Origin: DATBLE01 sp963734065
GTDB lineage: Bacteria; Actinomycetota; Thermoleophilia; Gaiellales; Gaiellaceae
NCBI GenBank assembly: GCA_963734065.1
Contig: CAVTFN010000005.1
Span: 372,001 to 436,000 of the forward strand
Direction of reading: 5' to 3'
DNA length: 64,000 bases
A program made the position numbers and the translations under genes. This document shows, piece after piece, positions 24,359 through 32,069 of the stretch. Position 1 is the stretch's first letter; every line of letters starts with the position of its first letter. The notes under the pieces are model-generated. The model was not told the DNA's origin, searched no databases, and saw only the letters and a list, made by a program, of their open reading frames with translations.

Positions 24359-25273
24359 CTAGAACTGGCGCCAGTTCCCGCGGCTGAGGAAGAACCCATG
24401 GCCGTCCTTGTTACGGCAGGTCAGCCCGCTAACGGCCGACGTGCAACTGAGACCGCCGCCGCTCCAGGTCTTGCCATATCCGAGCACGAAGGCAGTCGGG
24501 CCGCCGGCGAACGGCCCGGCGTCGCCCTCGTCCTCGCCCGGACAGATCGATTTTCCCGTTTGGACGCGGCCTGTCACAGCGAGGCTGACGCGATTGCTCT
24601 GAGAGCATCCGGGCCCCCTACGCGGCGGCGGCGGTTTCAGTCCGCTTTTGATCCCGCATTGGACACCGCCTGGTGCGTTGCCGCCGTATTGGTATTCACA
24701 CTGGATGTTGCCGGAAGGTGTCTTGAAGAAGCCGTACTTGAACCCACTGGTGGGGGTTGTAGAGGGCGTGGGGGCCGTCGCTTGCCGCCAGGGGCCGGCC
24801 ACGAGACGCGTGCCGTTCCAATGCCAGACGCGCGTCTTTGTGCCGCCGGTCGGCTTGCAGAGCGTGTCGCCGGGGCGGCGGACATCGAGCGTCTCCTGGA
24901 TGTCGTTCCCGGCTGCCCTTGGTGCGTGGCCGGAGAGACCACCGTGGGGTGGCAGCGGCACATGCTGCCACGCGCCTGCCTTGAGCACGTACAGCTCCCA
25001 GCCGACATAGGGGAGACAGTTGCCCGTCGTCAGGGAGACCACCATCGCCTGGCTCCCGGGGCCGAGGAACGCCCCGCAGAGGACGCCGGCAACGCGGTCG
25101 ACTGTCAGACCCTGAGCCGTCGCCCGTGCGCACGGGCCGCTCATCGAGCGAGCCACCCCCGCCGTGCCTGTGCGCATACCGCCCGATCCACTCGCCGAGG
25201 CAGCCCCAGCAACCACAACAAGCGCCGCTGCGACCGCCGTAGCCACACCGAGCCCAAGTCTCCCCCTTCTCAT
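24359..25273 (-). CDS. secreted protein with C-terminal DUF6636-like domain
   Basis: 304 residues with a clear signal peptide (LGLGVATAVAAALVVVAGAASASG). The middle part has cysteines in GPCARA, VLCGAF and GNCLPY and a tryptophan-rich stretch (TRVWHWNGTRL). The C-terminal domain (FFKTPSGNIQCEYQ, GVQCGIKSG, GLSCTSAVSGLTCRN) matches the cysteine-rich DUF6636 pattern of actinobacterial secreted proteins. Function unknown. Its start overlaps the stop of the metalloprotease-like gene by four bases, so the two are co-expressed. Confidence 0.7.
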   Translation of the reverse strand: MRRGRLGLGVATAVAAALVVVAGAASASGSGGMRTGTAGVARSMSGPCARATAQGLTVDRVAGVLCGAFLGPGSQAMVVSLTTGNCLPYVGWELYVLKAGAWQHVPLPPHGGLSGHAPRAAGNDIQETLDVRRPGDTLCKPTGGTKTRVWHWNGTRLVAGPWRQATAPTPSTTPTSGFKYGFFKTPSGNIQCEYQYGGNAPGGVQCGIKSGLKPPPPRRGPGCSQSNRVSLAVTGRVQTGKSICPGEDEGDAGPFAGGPTAFVLGYGKTWSGGGLSCTSAVSGLTCRNKDGHGFFLSRGNWRQF

Positions 25274-26592
25274 CTAGAACGCACCTTGTGGGCGGGCTTC
25301 TTCGCGGCCAAGAACGTTGCGGTCACGGTCGCATCTGCCGTCGCGAGCTTGACAGTGCAGCCGTGAACGCCCGAGCACTTGCCGCCCCAGCCAGCGAACC
25401 GGAACCCGATCCGCGGCTGTGCTCGAAGGACGAGCCTCGTGTCGGTCGCGTACCGGGGCGAGCAGTTGCGTTGGCAGCTTGTCGTCGTGGCGCCGCCCGT
25501 CTCGGTGATGCGTACCGCTCCTGCGCCTCGGATGTGCATCAGCAGTCTCGGATTGAGCGCGAACTGCGCGGTGGCGGAGACATCACCCGTGATTGTCAGC
25601 CGGCAAGTATCGGTCGTTCCGGAGCACGCCCCGCTCCAGCCGACGAAATGCGAATCGGCGCCGGCCGAACCCGCACCCAGGTAGGCCGTCTCGCCGGAGC
25701 GGAGGCTCGCCTTGCACGGGCTCTGCGGGGTGCAGGTCAATGCGCCGGGCGAGAGCTCTGCAGAACCGTGCCCTTCGACGCTTACAGATACGGAATGGTG
25801 AGGCAGGGTCGTCAGATAGGGGCTGTCGGAGAGATCCGGACAGCCGGGAATGTGTGCGCCGTAGTAGTCGTCGTGGGCCGCGTCGAGGACAAGGGGAGCG
25901 GATCCGGCGCCCGTGAACATGATGTCGTGCGGGTCGTCGGTGACATGACCCCCGTTCTCGTGGCGTGCGCAACTCGGAACGAAGCCGAGCGAATGAATGA
26001 TCTCGTGAAGCATTCCGGGCAGGAATCCGGAGCCGGCTCGAGCCGAAAGTGGGTTGATGCCGTGCAGAACTCCGTAGCCCGAGCCGCCAATAGGGCCTCC
26101 GTTGCCGCCGACATCGGTGGCCGCGGGGCCACCGTAGTAGACGGCGTATCGCTTATTCGGGTCAACGAACCCGGCCGCCCGGACCTCATTCGTGACGATG
26201 GCAGTCAGAGCAGTCCCGCCGTTCGCATTCGCAACCGCCCCTGTCTCGGCGAGACGCACGAACGAGACGTCAGGCTGGCCTTGATACGTGTCAATCCGAA
26301 GCGAGCGACCGCCGGTCTGCGTCTCCAGCCAATCGTTCCAGTTGGAGGTGTCCTGGGCGATTCCTCCGTTCGTGTCGGAAGCGAGATCGGCTCCGTCGCT
26401 CGGGAGAACGTAGATCGCGTGGATCTGTGGTCCACTGACGTCATCTGGACGGTCTACGCCTGACCTATCGAGATTGCTACGACTCGATCCGGCATTGGCG
26501 CTTGCGACAAGAGCCAAGGCAAGGCAAAGAGCAAAAACAAAGCGTCTGAGTCGCACCAACCGGCACGCACCCAACAGATAGCGCTTACTCAC
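25270..26592 (-). CDS. secreted metalloprotease-like protein with InlB-type B repeats
   Basis: 440 residues. The N-terminus carries a signal (FVFALCLALALVASANAG). Around residue 195 the zinc motif HEIIHSLGF (HExxH) appears in GMLHEIIHSLGFVPSC, in a protein that also has YAVYYGG and a calcium-like DDPHDIMF segment. Two C-terminal beta modules end in FVGWSGACSG and FAGWGGKCSG, the bacterial InlB B-repeat pattern used for surface attachment. Probably an extracellular metallopeptidase; the third zinc ligand is not obvious, so activity is uncertain. First gene of a two-gene operon. Confidence 0.72.
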   Translation of the reverse strand: MSKRYLLGACRLVRLRRFVFALCLALALVASANAGSSRSNLDRSGVDRPDDVSGPQIHAIYVLPSDGADLASDTNGGIAQDTSNWNDWLETQTGGRSLRIDTYQGQPDVSFVRLAETGAVANANGGTALTAIVTNEVRAAGFVDPNKRYAVYYGGPAATDVGGNGGPIGGSGYGVLHGINPLSARAGSGFLPGMLHEIIHSLGFVPSCARHENGGHVTDDPHDIMFTGAGSAPLVLDAAHDDYYGAHIPGCPDLSDSPYLTTLPHHSVSVSVEGHGSAELSPGALTCTPQSPCKASLRSGETAYLGAGSAGADSHFVGWSGACSGTTDTCRLTITGDVSATAQFALNPRLLMHIRGAGAVRITETGGATTTSCQRNCSPRYATDTRLVLRAQPRIGFRFAGWGGKCSGVHGCTVKLATADATVTATFLAAKKPAHKVRSR

Positions 26593-26820
26593 GGCAGATC
26601 ATGTCCGGCTTCCTCTGCCCTTCTCTGGATAGTCCGGCCTGCCGCCTCGCCTCCAGCCGACCCCGCGCGACTGGGAGAACGGCAGCTGCGACCCTACACC
26701 AGAAATGATCAGAGTAACGAGCTGTCGGGTCGGCGGGCGAGATCTCGCTCGGATGATGCGGCGCCCCGTGACTCCTGCTCGAACGAAGAGGTGCCGGTGC
26801 AGTCGCCTAGTCCCCGCGAC

Positions 26821-27321
26821 CTAGGGCGGAGGGGGCTGATGCGGCTGAGGCCGGGGTGGGCGTGGCGGCGGTGCCGTTCCCGTCAAGAGCCCTTCTACTC
26901 GGTTGAGCAGTTTCGTTAAGGCGCCGGCCTCTGGTGCCGGTAGATCCGAGAGGAGTCCGCCGAGCTGCTCACGGAGTAGGCGTTGAGCTGAGCCCAGCAC
27001 TTGCATGCCTTGAGCGCTGAGGGCGAGCGTCTGGCGGCGGCGATCATCGGGCGTGCGGAGTCGTTCGACGAGGCGCGCGTCTTCCAGTCCAGCGAGCAAT
27101 TGGGAAACGGCCGCGGGTGAGATGGAGGCCCGTCGCGCGAGTTCTGCCCCAACGACGTCTGCCTCGGCGACTGCTTGAAGAGCGAGGTACTGAGCCGGGG
27201 TGAGCGGCGGATCGTGCGTTGCCAGGAGGCGCTCGACCCAGCGGCTTGCCAGCGGCGCGACTCGGCTGAGCGCTTCGGCGGCTTCCTCCCGCGTGTTTCG
27301 ACGATGACGAGGTCGGGGCAA
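26821..27321 (-). CDS. MarR-family regulator, divergent from ArsB-like permease
   Basis: 166 residues from a TTG at 27321. The winged helix-turn-helix is LTPAQYLALQAVAEAD, GAELARRASISPAAVSQLLAGLEDARLVERL and the wing RTPDDRRRQTLALSAQG. The C-terminus is a Pro/His-rich tail (RPPRPQPHQPPPP) that could bind metal. It faces the permease gene across 30 bp holding palindromic half-sites, so it probably represses both genes. The 228-bp stretch on its 3' side (26593-26820) holds nothing I can identify. Confidence 0.85.
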   Translation of the reverse strand: MPRPRHRRNTREEAAEALSRVAPLASRWVERLLATHDPPLTPAQYLALQAVAEADVVGAELARRASISPAAVSQLLAGLEDARLVERLRTPDDRRRQTLALSAQGMQVLGSAQRLLREQLGGLLSDLPAPEAGALTKLLNRVEGLLTGTAPPPRPPRPQPHQPPPP

Positions 27322-27327
27322 GGTATC

Positions 27328-27349
27328 GTTAAGGTCTATTAACAGTTAA
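27328..27349. promoter_or_regulatory. operator of overlapping GTTAA/TTAAC half-sites
   Basis: Three half-sites alternate: GTTAA (27328-27332), N6, TTAAC (27339-27343), A, GTTAA (27345-27349). The outer pair and the inner pair are each perfect inverted repeats. They fill the space between the divergent start codons, as expected for a MarR dimer site controlling both genes. Confidence 0.65.
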
Positions 27350-27351
27350 GC

Positions 27352-28386
27352 GTGCTTGTCTCCCATACGATACTCGCCTCGCTCCGCCAGGCATGGCCAC
27401 CGTTCATCCTTGTCGCTGGCCTTCTCCTGATCGGTCAGGCTGCGAACGCGGACGGTCTGTTCGAGGCCCTTGGCGCTCGGATCGCGCGTCCATCGTTGCC
27501 GCCGCGCTTGCTGCTCGTCGTCTTGCTCGCGCTGGTCGCGGTCGTGACCGCCGTTCTCAACCTCGACACCTCCGTCGTGTTCCTAACCCCCGTGCTCGTC
27601 CACGCCGCCCGTCGCCGGGGACTGGATGAACGGCCATTCCTCTACGGCACCGTCTTCATGTCGAACTCGGCCTCGCTGCTCCTACCCGGCTCGAACCTCA
27701 CCAACCTGCTAGTCCTCAGCCACGACCGGATCACCGGCGTTGACTTTGCGAGGTCGATGTTCCCCTCGTGGCTCGCCGCGTGCCTGCTCACCACGGCTCT
27801 CGTCAGCGCCGCCTTCCGACTGCGAGACGGTGATCCCGACCACAGCGAACTCCCGCCGCTTCGGCTCGGACTCACCACAGCCAGCCCGCTGATCGCGGCT
27901 CTCCTTGTCGTCTTACTGGCGAACCCAGCGTTGCCCGTACTTGCCGTCGGGATCGCATCCGTTCTGCTCCGCCGCCGCCGGCCACAGCTCGACGCACGTG
28001 TGCTCGTCCTTCTCTTCGCCTTCACAGTCGCAATCGGCACTGTGGCCCATGCCTGGCACGGCCCCGCCGATCTGCTCGGCCACGCCGGACGCTGGCCGAC
28101 AGCGATGCTCGGCGTCCTCAGCGCGAACCTCGTGAACAATCTGCCCGCTGCCGTCCTCTTCTCAGCACAGACGCCAGCGCATCCGCACGCTCTTCTCCTC
28201 GGGCTCAACCTCGGCCCCAACCTCGCGATCACCGGATCGCTCTCCGCCTACCTCTGGCTTCAGGCTGCCCACGCTGCGGACGCGAGACCTTCGATCCGAA
28301 CGTACTCCCGACTCGGACTCGTGCTCGTACCTCTCACGGTTACCGCAGCCCTCACGGGGCTGTCCGTCGCAACCGCCATCGCCTAA
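27352..28386 (+). CDS. ArsB/NhaD-like anion permease (SLC13/IT superfamily)
   Basis: 344 residues, GTG start, about ten hydrophobic segments. Family blocks include VLNLDTSVVFLTPVLVHAAR, FMSNSASLLLPGSNLTNLLVL and the second half-repeat SANLVNNLPAAVLFSAQ. The paired GSNLTN / NLVNNLP motifs are typical of ArsB-type arsenite and related anion transporters. It is shorter than ArsB (about 430). No arsenic genes (arsR, arsC) are adjacent; control is by the divergent MarR regulator. The substrate is uncertain. Confidence 0.75.
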   Translation: MLVSHTILASLRQAWPPFILVAGLLLIGQAANADGLFEALGARIARPSLPPRLLLVVLLALVAVVTAVLNLDTSVVFLTPVLVHAARRRGLDERPFLYGTVFMSNSASLLLPGSNLTNLLVLSHDRITGVDFARSMFPSWLAACLLTTALVSAAFRLRDGDPDHSELPPLRLGLTTASPLIAALLVVLLANPALPVLAVGIASVLLRRRRPQLDARVLVLLFAFTVAIGTVAHAWHGPADLLGHAGRWPTAMLGVLSANLVNNLPAAVLFSAQTPAHPHALLLGLNLGPNLAITGSLSAYLWLQAAHAADARPSIRTYSRLGLVLVPLTVTAALTGLSVATAIA

Positions 28387-28413
28387 AGCTAAGGGCTGGC
28401 GGCGCTACGCCGA

Positions 28414-28899
28414 CTACGCGGCGAGAGCATCGTCCGGCAGAAATAGCCCGGAGTCGTCGTTCCGCACACTGTTTACGCGGGTCGATGCGGCCAGCGCGAC
28501 CATCAGCTCCGCCGGGTACGGCTGCAGGAGCGACAGAGCGTGCTCCTTCGAGATCGCAGGGTCGAGCCAGACAGCCTCGGCTCCCGCGGGGAGGATCACA
28601 GGCATCCGATCATGCACCGGTGCGACCAGTTCGTTCGGCGTCGTCGTGATGACCGTGCAGCTCTCCAGGATCTCGCCAGTCTCGTCATCCGTGCGGGCCG
28701 TCCAGAGCCCCGCGAAGGCGAACAGGTCGTAGTCGGGCAGGTGGAAATGGATCGGCTGCTTCTTGCCGTCGTTGCCCACCGTCCACTCGTAGAAGCCGTC
28801 CGCGGGGATGAGGCAGCGGTGCTTCCCGATCAGGCTCCGGTAGGCGGGCTTCTCGGTCAGCGTCTCCGCTCTCGCGTTCTCTGGGTCAGAGGGCGGTGT
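28414..28899 (-). pseudogene. 5'-truncated SRAP (YedK/HMCES-like) peptidase gene
   Basis: The frame encodes the C-terminal two thirds of a SOS response-associated peptidase: NARAETLTEKPAYRSLIGKH, CLIPADGFYEW, FAFAGLW and PVHDRMPVIL are all recognisable. The first about 70 residues, including the MCGR start with the catalytic Cys2 that crosslinks abasic DNA, are missing; an in-frame stop precedes NARAET by six codons. The intact domain is about 220 residues. The break lies about 140 bp from the tRNA-Sec end of the island, so integration or deletion probably removed the start. Confidence 0.8.
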
Positions 28900-29038
28900 T
28901 CAGCGCGGCAACAGGAGCGCGCCATCGAGGTCGCTATATCGGGTGGGCACCGAGGGGGGCACGAGAACGACATCAGCGGCACTTACGGCACTCCTGACCC
29001 GCGTAACCATCAGGATCCGGGACGGCTACGCGGGTCTC

Positions 29039-29062
29039 ACGGAGCGGCGCAGGAGTCGAACC
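29039..29062. repeat. putative att site, right copy, at tRNA-Sec 3' end
   Basis: Matches 19316-19339 at 22 of 24 positions. It covers the acceptor stem and T-arm end of the tRNA-Sec gene plus two flanking bases. The two mismatches fall in the T-loop. Confidence 0.7.
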
Positions 29063-29131
29063 TACCCAGCCTGGGGTTACCAGACCTGACCGGTTTTGAA
29101 GACCGGCTGCGGCACCGGCCGCCGCCGCTCC
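29041..29131 (-). tRNA. selC: tRNA-Sec (anticodon TCA)
   Basis: Read on the reverse strand, 91 nt fold as a selenocysteine tRNA. An 8-bp acceptor (GGAGCGGC with GCCGCTCC) and a 5-bp T-stem around TTCGACT give the 8+5 arrangement of bacterial tRNA-Sec. The anticodon arm is CCGGT-CTTCAAA-ACCGG, with TCA at the anticodon. A long variable arm pairs GTCTGG with CCAGGC. It inserts selenocysteine at UGA codons. selA, selB and selD are not in the window. The 3' end is duplicated at 19316, marking it as an integration site. Confidence 0.92.
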
Positions 29132-29137
29132 GCGAAC

Positions 29138-29362
29138 GAGACTAGCGGCCTCCAGACACCTTCCGTCTACCAGCCGGCCGAGGATGCGGAAACGATCGTC
29201 AGGCGCATCGACGGGCTGGCGCCTGCGATCGGAGCCGATACCGGACGTCTCCTCGAGTGGTGCGCGGCGTTTGCCGGAATGACCGCTCTGGAGATCGCCG
29301 AAGCGTCTGCCGACCCCGCTTCGCAGCTCCAGCCGTTGTTCGCGCTCGCGGCGGGCGTCTAG
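29138..29362 (+). pseudogene. C-terminal fragment, possibly of an aminoglycoside-phosphotransferase-like kinase
   Basis: The frame from just after the tRNA to the stop at 29362 reads like the last 70 residues of a phosphotransferase: AEDAETIVRRIDGLA, then GRLLEWCAAFAGMTALEIAEA. There is no start codon with a ribosome site before it, and upstream is the tRNA gene, so it looks like a remnant. The final bases overlap the stop of the convergent FAD monooxygenase gene. Family assignment is tentative. Confidence 0.4.
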
Positions 29363-30819
29363 CGCCCGAACCAGGTGGCGAGCGCGTCACGGAGCCCGAG
29401 GTCCGTTCCGTCTCCGACCCAGGCGACATGTCCGTCGGGCCGGATCAACACGGCCGAGGGAGCGGCGACCTCGCCGAGGACGGGGAGCTCCCACACCCCG
29501 TCGTACGCAGCGTCGACCAGCTGCACCCGATCCGCCCACGGCGTGATGTGGAGCCTCCCGGGCTCACCGAGATTCACCAGCACGGGCCGGGCGGCGTGCA
29601 GCAAGGTGAACACGCGAAGCGGGCCGTCGGCGGTGACCAGGTCGAGGTCGGGCATGCGGCGCCCGACCAGCGGGTGGTCACCACCGAGGTCGTAGTGGAT
29701 GTCCAGCCCGCTGAGCATCCCGGCGATCCGCTTGCGAGGCTCGTCCAGGCCCAGCAGCTCTGCGATGGTCTCGCGCACCGCCTCGGTTCGCTCGTCGGTC
29801 ATGCTGAGCGCGACCTGCGCCATGGTGGTTCGCAGCACCCGGGCGCCGACCGGATGCCGCTCGGCGTGGTAGGTGTCCAGGAGCCCCGGTGAGGACCCTT
29901 TGACCACCTGGGCCAGCTTCCAGCCGAGGTTCACGGCATCCTGCACGCCGGTCTGGAGGCCCTGTCCACCTTGCGGGGGATGGATATGGGCAGCGTCGCC
30001 CGCGAGCAGCACACGTCCCTCGCGGTAGGACACCGCCTGCCGGGTCATGTCGGTGAAACGGGAGATCCAGGAAGGGCTGTGCACCGCGAAGTCCGTGCCG
30101 TAGGCGACGACGAGCGCGTCACGGAGATCCTCCAGGGCGGGCTCGCTGTCGAGCTCGGGGGGTCGTTCGGTCAGGACGACGCGGTATGGCCCGCCGCCCT
30201 TCTCCCGGTCGACGGGGCCGATGCCACCACCCTCGCGGCGCACGCCGATCTCCGGCTCCTCGTCCATCTCGACCTCGGCGATCAGCCAGCTGGTCGTCGG
30301 ATCCCACCCGGCGAACTCGATGCCGGCCGCCTTTCGGATCACGCTGCGTCCTCCGTCGCACCCGACGAGGTAGTCGGCCCGGAGCGACCGGCGGTCGGAC
30401 AGCTCGACGTCGACGCCGGTGTCGTCCTGCGCGAAGCCCGTCACTTCACGTTCGCGAGCGATCGGCACCTCCAGCTCGCCGACCCAGCCGGCCAGGATGC
30501 GCTCGAAGTCGCTCTGCCACAGTGCAAGCCCGTAGTTGTGGCGGGTGGGGAAGTCGCCGATGTCCAGCCGGACCCCGGCGAAGCTCGAGATCTGCATCGC
30601 CTGCCCCTCGGCGAGGAACCGATCGGCGATGCCGCGCTGGTCGAGCACCTCGATCGTGCGCGAGTGCAGCCCGCCCGAGCGCGAGCCGTCGAGCTCCTGG
30701 CCGGAGCGCCGCTCGACGATCGCGACGTCGACGCCCGCCAACGCCAGCTCGCCCGCCAGCATCAGCCCGGTCGGCCCGCCCCCGGCGATCACCACCCCAT
30801 GTTCGTCGAGGAAGCTCAC
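29359..30819 (-). CDS. FAD-dependent aromatic-type monooxygenase (PheA/TfdB family)
   Basis: 486 residues from a GTG at 30819 that overlaps the previous gene as GTGA. The FAD fold is complete: GXGXXG variant VVIAGGGPTGLMLAGELA, the DG motif CDGGRSVIRKAAG, and the second FAD motif GRVLLAGDAAHIHPPQGGQG. The C-terminal domain is thioredoxin-like, as in phenol hydroxylase and rifampicin monooxygenase relatives. Such enzymes hydroxylate aromatic or polyketide substrates with NAD(P)H and O2. Last gene of the four-gene oxidative operon. Confidence 0.9.
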   Translation of the reverse strand: MSFLDEHGVVIAGGGPTGLMLAGELALAGVDVAIVERRSGQELDGSRSGGLHSRTIEVLDQRGIADRFLAEGQAMQISSFAGVRLDIGDFPTRHNYGLALWQSDFERILAGWVGELEVPIAREREVTGFAQDDTGVDVELSDRRSLRADYLVGCDGGRSVIRKAAGIEFAGWDPTTSWLIAEVEMDEEPEIGVRREGGGIGPVDREKGGGPYRVVLTERPPELDSEPALEDLRDALVVAYGTDFAVHSPSWISRFTDMTRQAVSYREGRVLLAGDAAHIHPPQGGQGLQTGVQDAVNLGWKLAQVVKGSSPGLLDTYHAERHPVGARVLRTTMAQVALSMTDERTEAVRETIAELLGLDEPRKRIAGMLSGLDIHYDLGGDHPLVGRRMPDLDLVTADGPLRVFTLLHAARPVLVNLGEPGRLHITPWADRVQLVDAAYDGVWELPVLGEVAAPSAVLIRPDGHVAWVGDGTDLGLRDALATWFGR

Positions 30820-32069
30820 ATCAGGTTGGGCGTGTGCAGCTCGGAGAGATGTTGCGCGCTGTGCGTGTCGAAGCCCGAGGCTTCGAGCCGGCGGATGCGG
30901 TTGACGTGCATGCGGCTCATCAGCTTCCGAACGAGGTCGCCGGCCTCGCCGATGTCCGCTGGTTGGGCTGACCTGGCGGTCATCACGACGAGCGATTCCG
31001 TGACGATGGGATTGAGACCGTCGAGGGAGGCGAGCCTCGCCGCGCGTCTCTCGACCGCTGCGGCGAGCGCGTTCCGCTCGTCCGGGTCGAGCGCGAGTCG
31101 TCGCCGGATGTGGCTGATCCCGAACTGGACGTGCCGGCGCTCGTCCTGGTGAGCGAGGCGCGCTGCGGTCGCGGTCGCGGCGTCGGGCGCATGCACGGCG
31201 ATGAAGTTGAGCAGGTCGAGGAAGGTGCCCTCCCCGAGGACGTTGAGCAGAAGTGCCGCGGCGGTGAAGTCCTGCTCCTGGAGCAGTGTGTGCAGCGAGA
31301 GCTCGGTCGACGCCAGCGCGTGGGCGCGATAGCCACCCAGGAGCGCCCGCTTGGTGAAGACCTCGACGTGGCGTGCCTCGTCGTGGACGTGGCTCGCAAG
31401 CCACATCAGCACTTCGACGTACGCCGGATGAACAACGGCCAGATAGCGGGCCGGGACGTAGTAGGCGGCGTACTCGTTCTGGGCGATGTAGGTCATCACC
31501 TGAGAGACGGCGCGCTCGACGTCGGGTTTCAGCGTGCGGCCGGCATCCCACGGGATGTCCGTGGTCGCACTCCATTGAGACCGTGCCGCCCGGTCGGTCA
31601 GGCTCGCGAGCTTGTCCGACCAGAGCTCGTCCCGTCGCGTCAGCGGCCAGTCGTACCGGGCGGATCCCTGCTCGGGATGTGCCCCGAGCGGGATCAGGCC
31701 GTCGGTGCGAACGGCTTCCGCCGGCGGGCCCTCGGCGACGCGACGAGCCTCGCCGGTCGGAAAGCCGCCGCCCGGCAATGCCGGGATGGTGTGTCCAGTC
31801 GACACGGACTCGCCGAGCACGCGGCTGATCGAGCCACGCCGCAGCCGGACCACGTACCGCACACCGTCCGGGGTGCGCTCCTGCCGCTCGTCGACGACCT
31901 CGTGTCCGGTGATTCGGGCCCACGCCGGCAGCTCGAGAGCAGCGCTGCGAGCCTCGCTGACCACGTCGAGCTCCTGACCCGGATCGAGTGCGCCGAGCGC
32001 CGCCGAGACGAGAACCTCGAGACCGCCGCCGAGCTCGAGGTTCGCTGTCTCGCACCGTCTCGCGGTCAC
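30816..32069 (-). CDS. TusA-like domain fused to ferritin-like diiron protein
   Basis: 417 residues, GTG start overlapping the previous stop. Residues about 9-80 fit a TusA/SirA-like fold (ALDPGQELDVVSEARSAALELPAW, ITGHEVVDE), but the sulfur-carrying CPxP cysteine is absent. Residues about 185-330 give a full set of diiron ligands: E199 (QNEY), E231 and H234 (DEARH), E280 (LGEGTF), E310 and H313 (DERRH). This E-ExxH-E-ExxH pattern is that of ferritin-like oxygenases and R2-type oxidases. A cytosolic oxygenase or oxidase is likely. I do not know of a named family with this domain pairing. Confidence 0.72.
   Translation of the reverse strand: MTARRCETANLELGGGLEVLVSAALGALDPGQELDVVSEARSAALELPAWARITGHEVVDERQERTPDGVRYVVRLRRGSISRVLGESVSTGHTIPALPGGGFPTGEARRVAEGPPAEAVRTDGLIPLGAHPEQGSARYDWPLTRRDELWSDKLASLTDRAARSQWSATTDIPWDAGRTLKPDVERAVSQVMTYIAQNEYAAYYVPARYLAVVHPAYVEVLMWLASHVHDEARHVEVFTKRALLGGYRAHALASTELSLHTLLQEQDFTAAALLLNVLGEGTFLDLLNFIAVHAPDAATATAARLAHQDERRHVQFGISHIRRRLALDPDERNALAAAVERRAARLASLDGLNPIVTESLVVMTARSAQPADIGEAGDLVRKLMSRMHVNRIRRLEASGFDTHSAQHLSELHTPNLM

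Noticed and set aside
28860..28902. The TGA before the SRAP remnant as a selenocysteine codon
   Set aside because: No SECIS-like hairpin was seen, and the sequence before the TGA does not continue the SRAP N-terminus.
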